NCBI GenBank assembly: GCA_041395525.1
Contig: JAWLAH010000006.1
Coordinates: forward strand, 80,526-144,525
DNA: 64,000 nucleotides
Reading direction: 5' to 3'
DNA from: CADEED01 sp020442965
Lineage (GTDB): Bacteria; Pseudomonadota; Gammaproteobacteria; Steroidobacterales; Steroidobacteraceae
How positions within the stretch are numbered: the first letter of the stretch is position 1; the number at the start of each line of letters is the position of its first letter. Below, one piece after another: positions 61,561 to 64,000 of the stretch. A program made the position numbers and the translations under genes. The notes below the pieces were generated by a model. The model was not told where the DNA came from and did not search any database. It worked only from the letters and a program-made list of their open reading frames with translations.

Positions 61561-63475
61561 TGTGGTGCCCAAGAATCAAGCCACCGAGCGGCGGCATCTG
61601 CACGTGCAGAGCATGGCGATAGCCGTGACAGGAACGCTCCTCGGTGCTGAGCTCCCTCGGTTGCCGATAGCCCGAGCCGCCATAAATGGCCGCATCCGAG
61701 TCGATCAGCACGTCATATCTTCCCGGCAGCGGCACTCCGATCCAATAGTCGTCGCGCGGCACCGGCGTTGCATTGAAGAGGCCGACCACCGGCGTTCCCT
61801 GATCCTCGCGTGTTGCCAGTCGTGCGAACGCGAACAGGCTATCGGCCGCATTGTGCAGATCGATCCAGCGAAATCCGTCGGTATCCGCATCCGAGCCATG
61901 CAGGGCGGGATGATGCGCATAGACCCGGTTGAGATCGCGCACCAGGCGTTGCAGGCCGCGGTGCTTGCTGTCCGCCAGCAAGTGCCAATCGAGGCTTGCA
62001 GACTCGTTCCACTCGCGCCACTGCCCCCATTCCTGGCCCATGAACAAGAGCTTCTTGCCCGGATGCGCACACATGAACGTCATGAACAGTCGGTAGTTAG
62101 CGCGCTTCTGCCATTCGTCGCCTGGCATCCGATCGAGCAGAGAACGTTTGCCGTGCACGACTTCATCATGCGAGATCGGCAGGATGAAATTCTCGGACCA
62201 GGCGTAAACGAAGGAAAAGGTGATGAGGCCATGTTCAAATGAACGATGTACGGGGTCTTTGCCAAAGTACCGCAACGTGTCGTTCATCCACCCCATATTC
62301 CACTTGAAGTTGAAGCCGAGCCCTCCCAGATGGACCGGCGTCGTCACACCGGGAAATGCGGTCGATTCCTCCGCAATCGTCAGCAGACCCGGATATTTGC
62401 CGTGCGCCACCGTATTGAACTCGCGCAGAAACTCGATCGCTTCCAGGTTCTCGCGACCGCCGTACCGATTGGGTAGCCAGTCGCCCGCCACACGACTGTA
62501 GTCCAGGTACAGCATCGATGCGACGGCGTCGACGCGCAATCCGTCCACATGGTAATGCTCGAGCCAATACAGCGCGTTGCCGATCAGGAAGTTCCGGACC
62601 TCGTGCCGCCCGTAGTTGAAGATTTTCGTGTCCCAATCGCGATGCTCACCCTGCCGTGGATCGGCGTGTTCGTACAGCGCCGTACCATCGAATGTCGCCA
62701 GGCCGTGGGCGTCTTTGGGAAAATGAGCGGGCACCCAGTCGAGCAACACGCCGATACCGGCCTGATGACACTGGTCGACGAAGTACATGAAATCCTGCGG
62801 CGATCCATGGCGCGATGTCGGGGCGAAGTATCCGACCACTTGGTAGCCCCAGGAGGCATCCAGAGGATGCTCTGCGACTCCCATGAGTTCGATGTGCGTG
62901 AACCCGTGCTCCTTGACATAGGGAATCACACGATCAGACGCTTCGCGCCAGCTCAGAAAGGGTGGCTCGCGGCCGGCGACATGCTGCCAGGATCCGAGAT
63001 GCAATTCATAGATGCAGATTGCCTGACGCAAGGGATCGCTGTGTGCGCGCGCTTGCATCCAAGCGTCGTCGGACCACCGGTAGCCCGACAGATCAGTGAC
63101 GATGGAGCAATTGCCCGGTCGCAGCTCCATCGCAAACCCGACCGGATCGGACTTCAAGTGCAGCGCACCCGATTGAACCTTGATCTCGAACTTGTAGGCG
63201 GCCCCTGCGGCGAGGCCTGCGATGAACGTGACCCACACGCCCGACGAGCCTAACGATTGCATCGGGTGGCGGCGACCATCCCAGGCATTGAAAGGACCTA
63301 CGACGCTGACCGACCGCGCATTAGGTGCCCACAAGGCAAACCGCACACCCGAGTCACCATTCTCAGTGACACAATGCGCGCCGAACTTGTCATACAGCGC
63401 GTAGTGCTTGCCTTCATTGAACAGATGCAGGTCGAAATCGGTCAACACGGACTGCGATCCCAGGATTGGCACCAT
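61553..63475 (-). CDS. glgB: 1,4-alpha-glucan branching enzyme, short form
   Basis: A 640-residue GH13 branching enzyme. It begins at the CBM48 (FALWAPNARSVSVVGPFNAW, about 46-65), so it lacks the extra N-terminal domain (about 100 residues) of E. coli GlgB; this short type is common. Catalytic residues are in HVDGLRVDAVASMLYLDYSR (nucleophile Asp), LTIAEESTAF (Glu) and ILPISHDEVVHGKRSLL (Asp). N-terminal length affects branch-length preference in studied enzymes. It overlaps glgP by one base (TGATG) and glgX by 8. Confidence 0.95.
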   Translation of the reverse strand: MVPILGSQSVLTDFDLHLFNEGKHYALYDKFGAHCVTENGDSGVRFALWAPNARSVSVVGPFNAWDGRRHPMQSLGSSGVWVTFIAGLAAGAAYKFEIKVQSGALHLKSDPVGFAMELRPGNCSIVTDLSGYRWSDDAWMQARAHSDPLRQAICIYELHLGSWQHVAGREPPFLSWREASDRVIPYVKEHGFTHIELMGVAEHPLDASWGYQVVGYFAPTSRHGSPQDFMYFVDQCHQAGIGVLLDWVPAHFPKDAHGLATFDGTALYEHADPRQGEHRDWDTKIFNYGRHEVRNFLIGNALYWLEHYHVDGLRVDAVASMLYLDYSRVAGDWLPNRYGGRENLEAIEFLREFNTVAHGKYPGLLTIAEESTAFPGVTTPVHLGGLGFNFKWNMGWMNDTLRYFGKDPVHRSFEHGLITFSFVYAWSENFILPISHDEVVHGKRSLLDRMPGDEWQKRANYRLFMTFMCAHPGKKLLFMGQEWGQWREWNESASLDWHLLADSKHRGLQRLVRDLNRVYAHHPALHGSDADTDGFRWIDLHNAADSLFAFARLATREDQGTPVVGLFNATPVPRDDYWIGVPLPGRYDVLIDSDAAIYGGSGYRQPRELSTEERSCHGYRHALHVQMPPLGGLILGHHND

Positions 63476-64000
63476 CAGATAACCGGCCTGATATTCCAGA
63501 TGCGCTCAGCGTACTCACGGATGCTTCGATCTGATGAGAACGGCCCCATGCGCAGGCAATTGAGGATCGCGCGCCGACTCCATTCCTCCTGATCGCGATA
63601 CAGCGCATCGACAGCGTCCTGCGCCGCGCAATACGCAGCAAAATCTGCTAACACCAGGTACGGTTCGTTATCACCGGTCAAGCGTTCCAGGATCGGACGC
63701 GCCGCATCAGGCTCCTGCGGGCTGAAAAATCCGCCGCCAATCAATTCCAGCGTCTGCCGCAATTCCGGACTTTTCGCCAGATAGTCGTTCGGCCGGTAGC
63801 CCCCCATCTTGACCTCGGCCACCTCGCTCGCCGTGAGGCCGAAAATGAAGATGTTCTCGGGTCCAACGGCGTCGCGAATCTCGATGTTGGCGCCATCCAG
63901 TGTACCAATCGTCAGTGCACCGTTCAGCGCCAGCTTCATATTGCCCGTCCCGGACGCCTCCATACCGGCAGTCGAGATCTGCTCCGACAAGTCGGCGGCA
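63475..64000 (-). CDS. glgP: Glycogen phosphorylase, C-terminal part (runs off window end)
   Basis: The last 174 residues of a GT35 phosphorylase, which releases glucose-1-phosphate from glycogen. The PLP/phosphate region is seen at the edge: ADLSEQISTAGMEASGTGNM followed by KLALNGALTIGTLDGANIEI; the latter's sequence is diagnostic of the family. The C-terminal ends IRPVI. The upstream part, including the PLP lysine region's beginning and the allosteric N-terminus, is outside the window. It is the first visible gene of the glg operon and is joined to glgB by overlapping stop and start codons. Confidence 0.94.
   Translation of the reverse strand, partial: AADLSEQISTAGMEASGTGNMKLALNGALTIGTLDGANIEIRDAVGPENIFIFGLTASEVAEVKMGGYRPNDYLAKSPELRQTLELIGGGFFSPQEPDAARPILERLTGDNEPYLVLADFAAYCAAQDAVDALYRDQEEWSRRAILNCLRMGPFSSDRSIREYAERIWNIRPVI

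Noticed and set aside
1..64000. Frequent word GTTAG/CTAAC on both strands, considered as an uptake or chi-like motif.
   Set aside because: By hand I found roughly 75 copies, close to what base composition alone predicts, and no longer shared flanking sequence.

Overview
The window is GC-rich, densely packed bacterial chromosome, most likely from a gammaproteobacterium. The evidence is a nudJ-mnmA pair close to purB, a thrABC operon of the ThrA-fusion type, an E. coli-like FadH, CreD, and a set of large TonB-dependent receptors. The mix of receptors, a Rieske oxygenase, family III CoA-transferase and crotonase/SDR genes resembles environmental degraders of the Steroidobacter/Nevskia type, but that placement is an inference from gene content. 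I see no rRNA or tRNA genes, insertion sequences, phage genes or CRISPR arrays. No gene-free gap exceeds 300 bases; the largest are 44206-44460 and 55839-56066.

Region 1 (1-24000) is mainly housekeeping. It holds fumC (cut by the window edge), purB, a DUF7931-type gene, nudJ, mnmA and acnA. These are followed by creD, a HAD phosphatase, a DUF1838 protein, kynA with a YgjP-type peptidase, fadH with a secreted helical protein, tatD, a TonB receptor, a NERD protein and thrA-thrB-thrC. A near-perfect rho-independent terminator sits directly against the Shine-Dalgarno sequence of the TonB receptor gene at 15927.

Region 2 (24000-46240) is accessory and catabolic. Its core is a compact C5-dicarboxyl-CoA module: genes resembling 2-methylfumaryl-CoA isomerase (mct), mesaconyl-C1-CoA hydratase (mch) and methylsuccinyl-CoA dehydrogenase (mcd). 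This combines one enzyme of the ethylmalonyl-CoA pathway with two of the 3-hydroxypropionate bicycle. Around it lie a methyltransferase, an MmgE/PrpD protein, a PaaK-type CoA ligase, an amidase, a PuuE/imidase-like deacetylase, an SDR, a crotonase lacking both hydratase glutamates, and an alpha/beta hydrolase. Two paralogous TonB receptors face a Rieske oxygenase across a shared regulatory region that contains a 16-bp perfect palindrome. XdhC and MocA, which serve molybdenum hydroxylases, flank the region, but no such hydroxylase is present.

Region 3 (46260-55838, minus strand) is one Tad/Flp pilus operon, mostly with overlapping genes: Flp pilin, TadG-like, TadE-like, an unknown secreted protein, a tiny second Flp-like pilin, CpaB, secretin, an FHA-TadA fusion ATPase, TadB, TadC and another TadE-like protein. 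TadZ/CpaE, TadD and a prepilin peptidase are absent from it.

Region 4 (56067-64000) holds an FAD monooxygenase and a tightly coupled glycogen operon, glgP-glgB-glgX-malQ, with glgP cut by the window edge.
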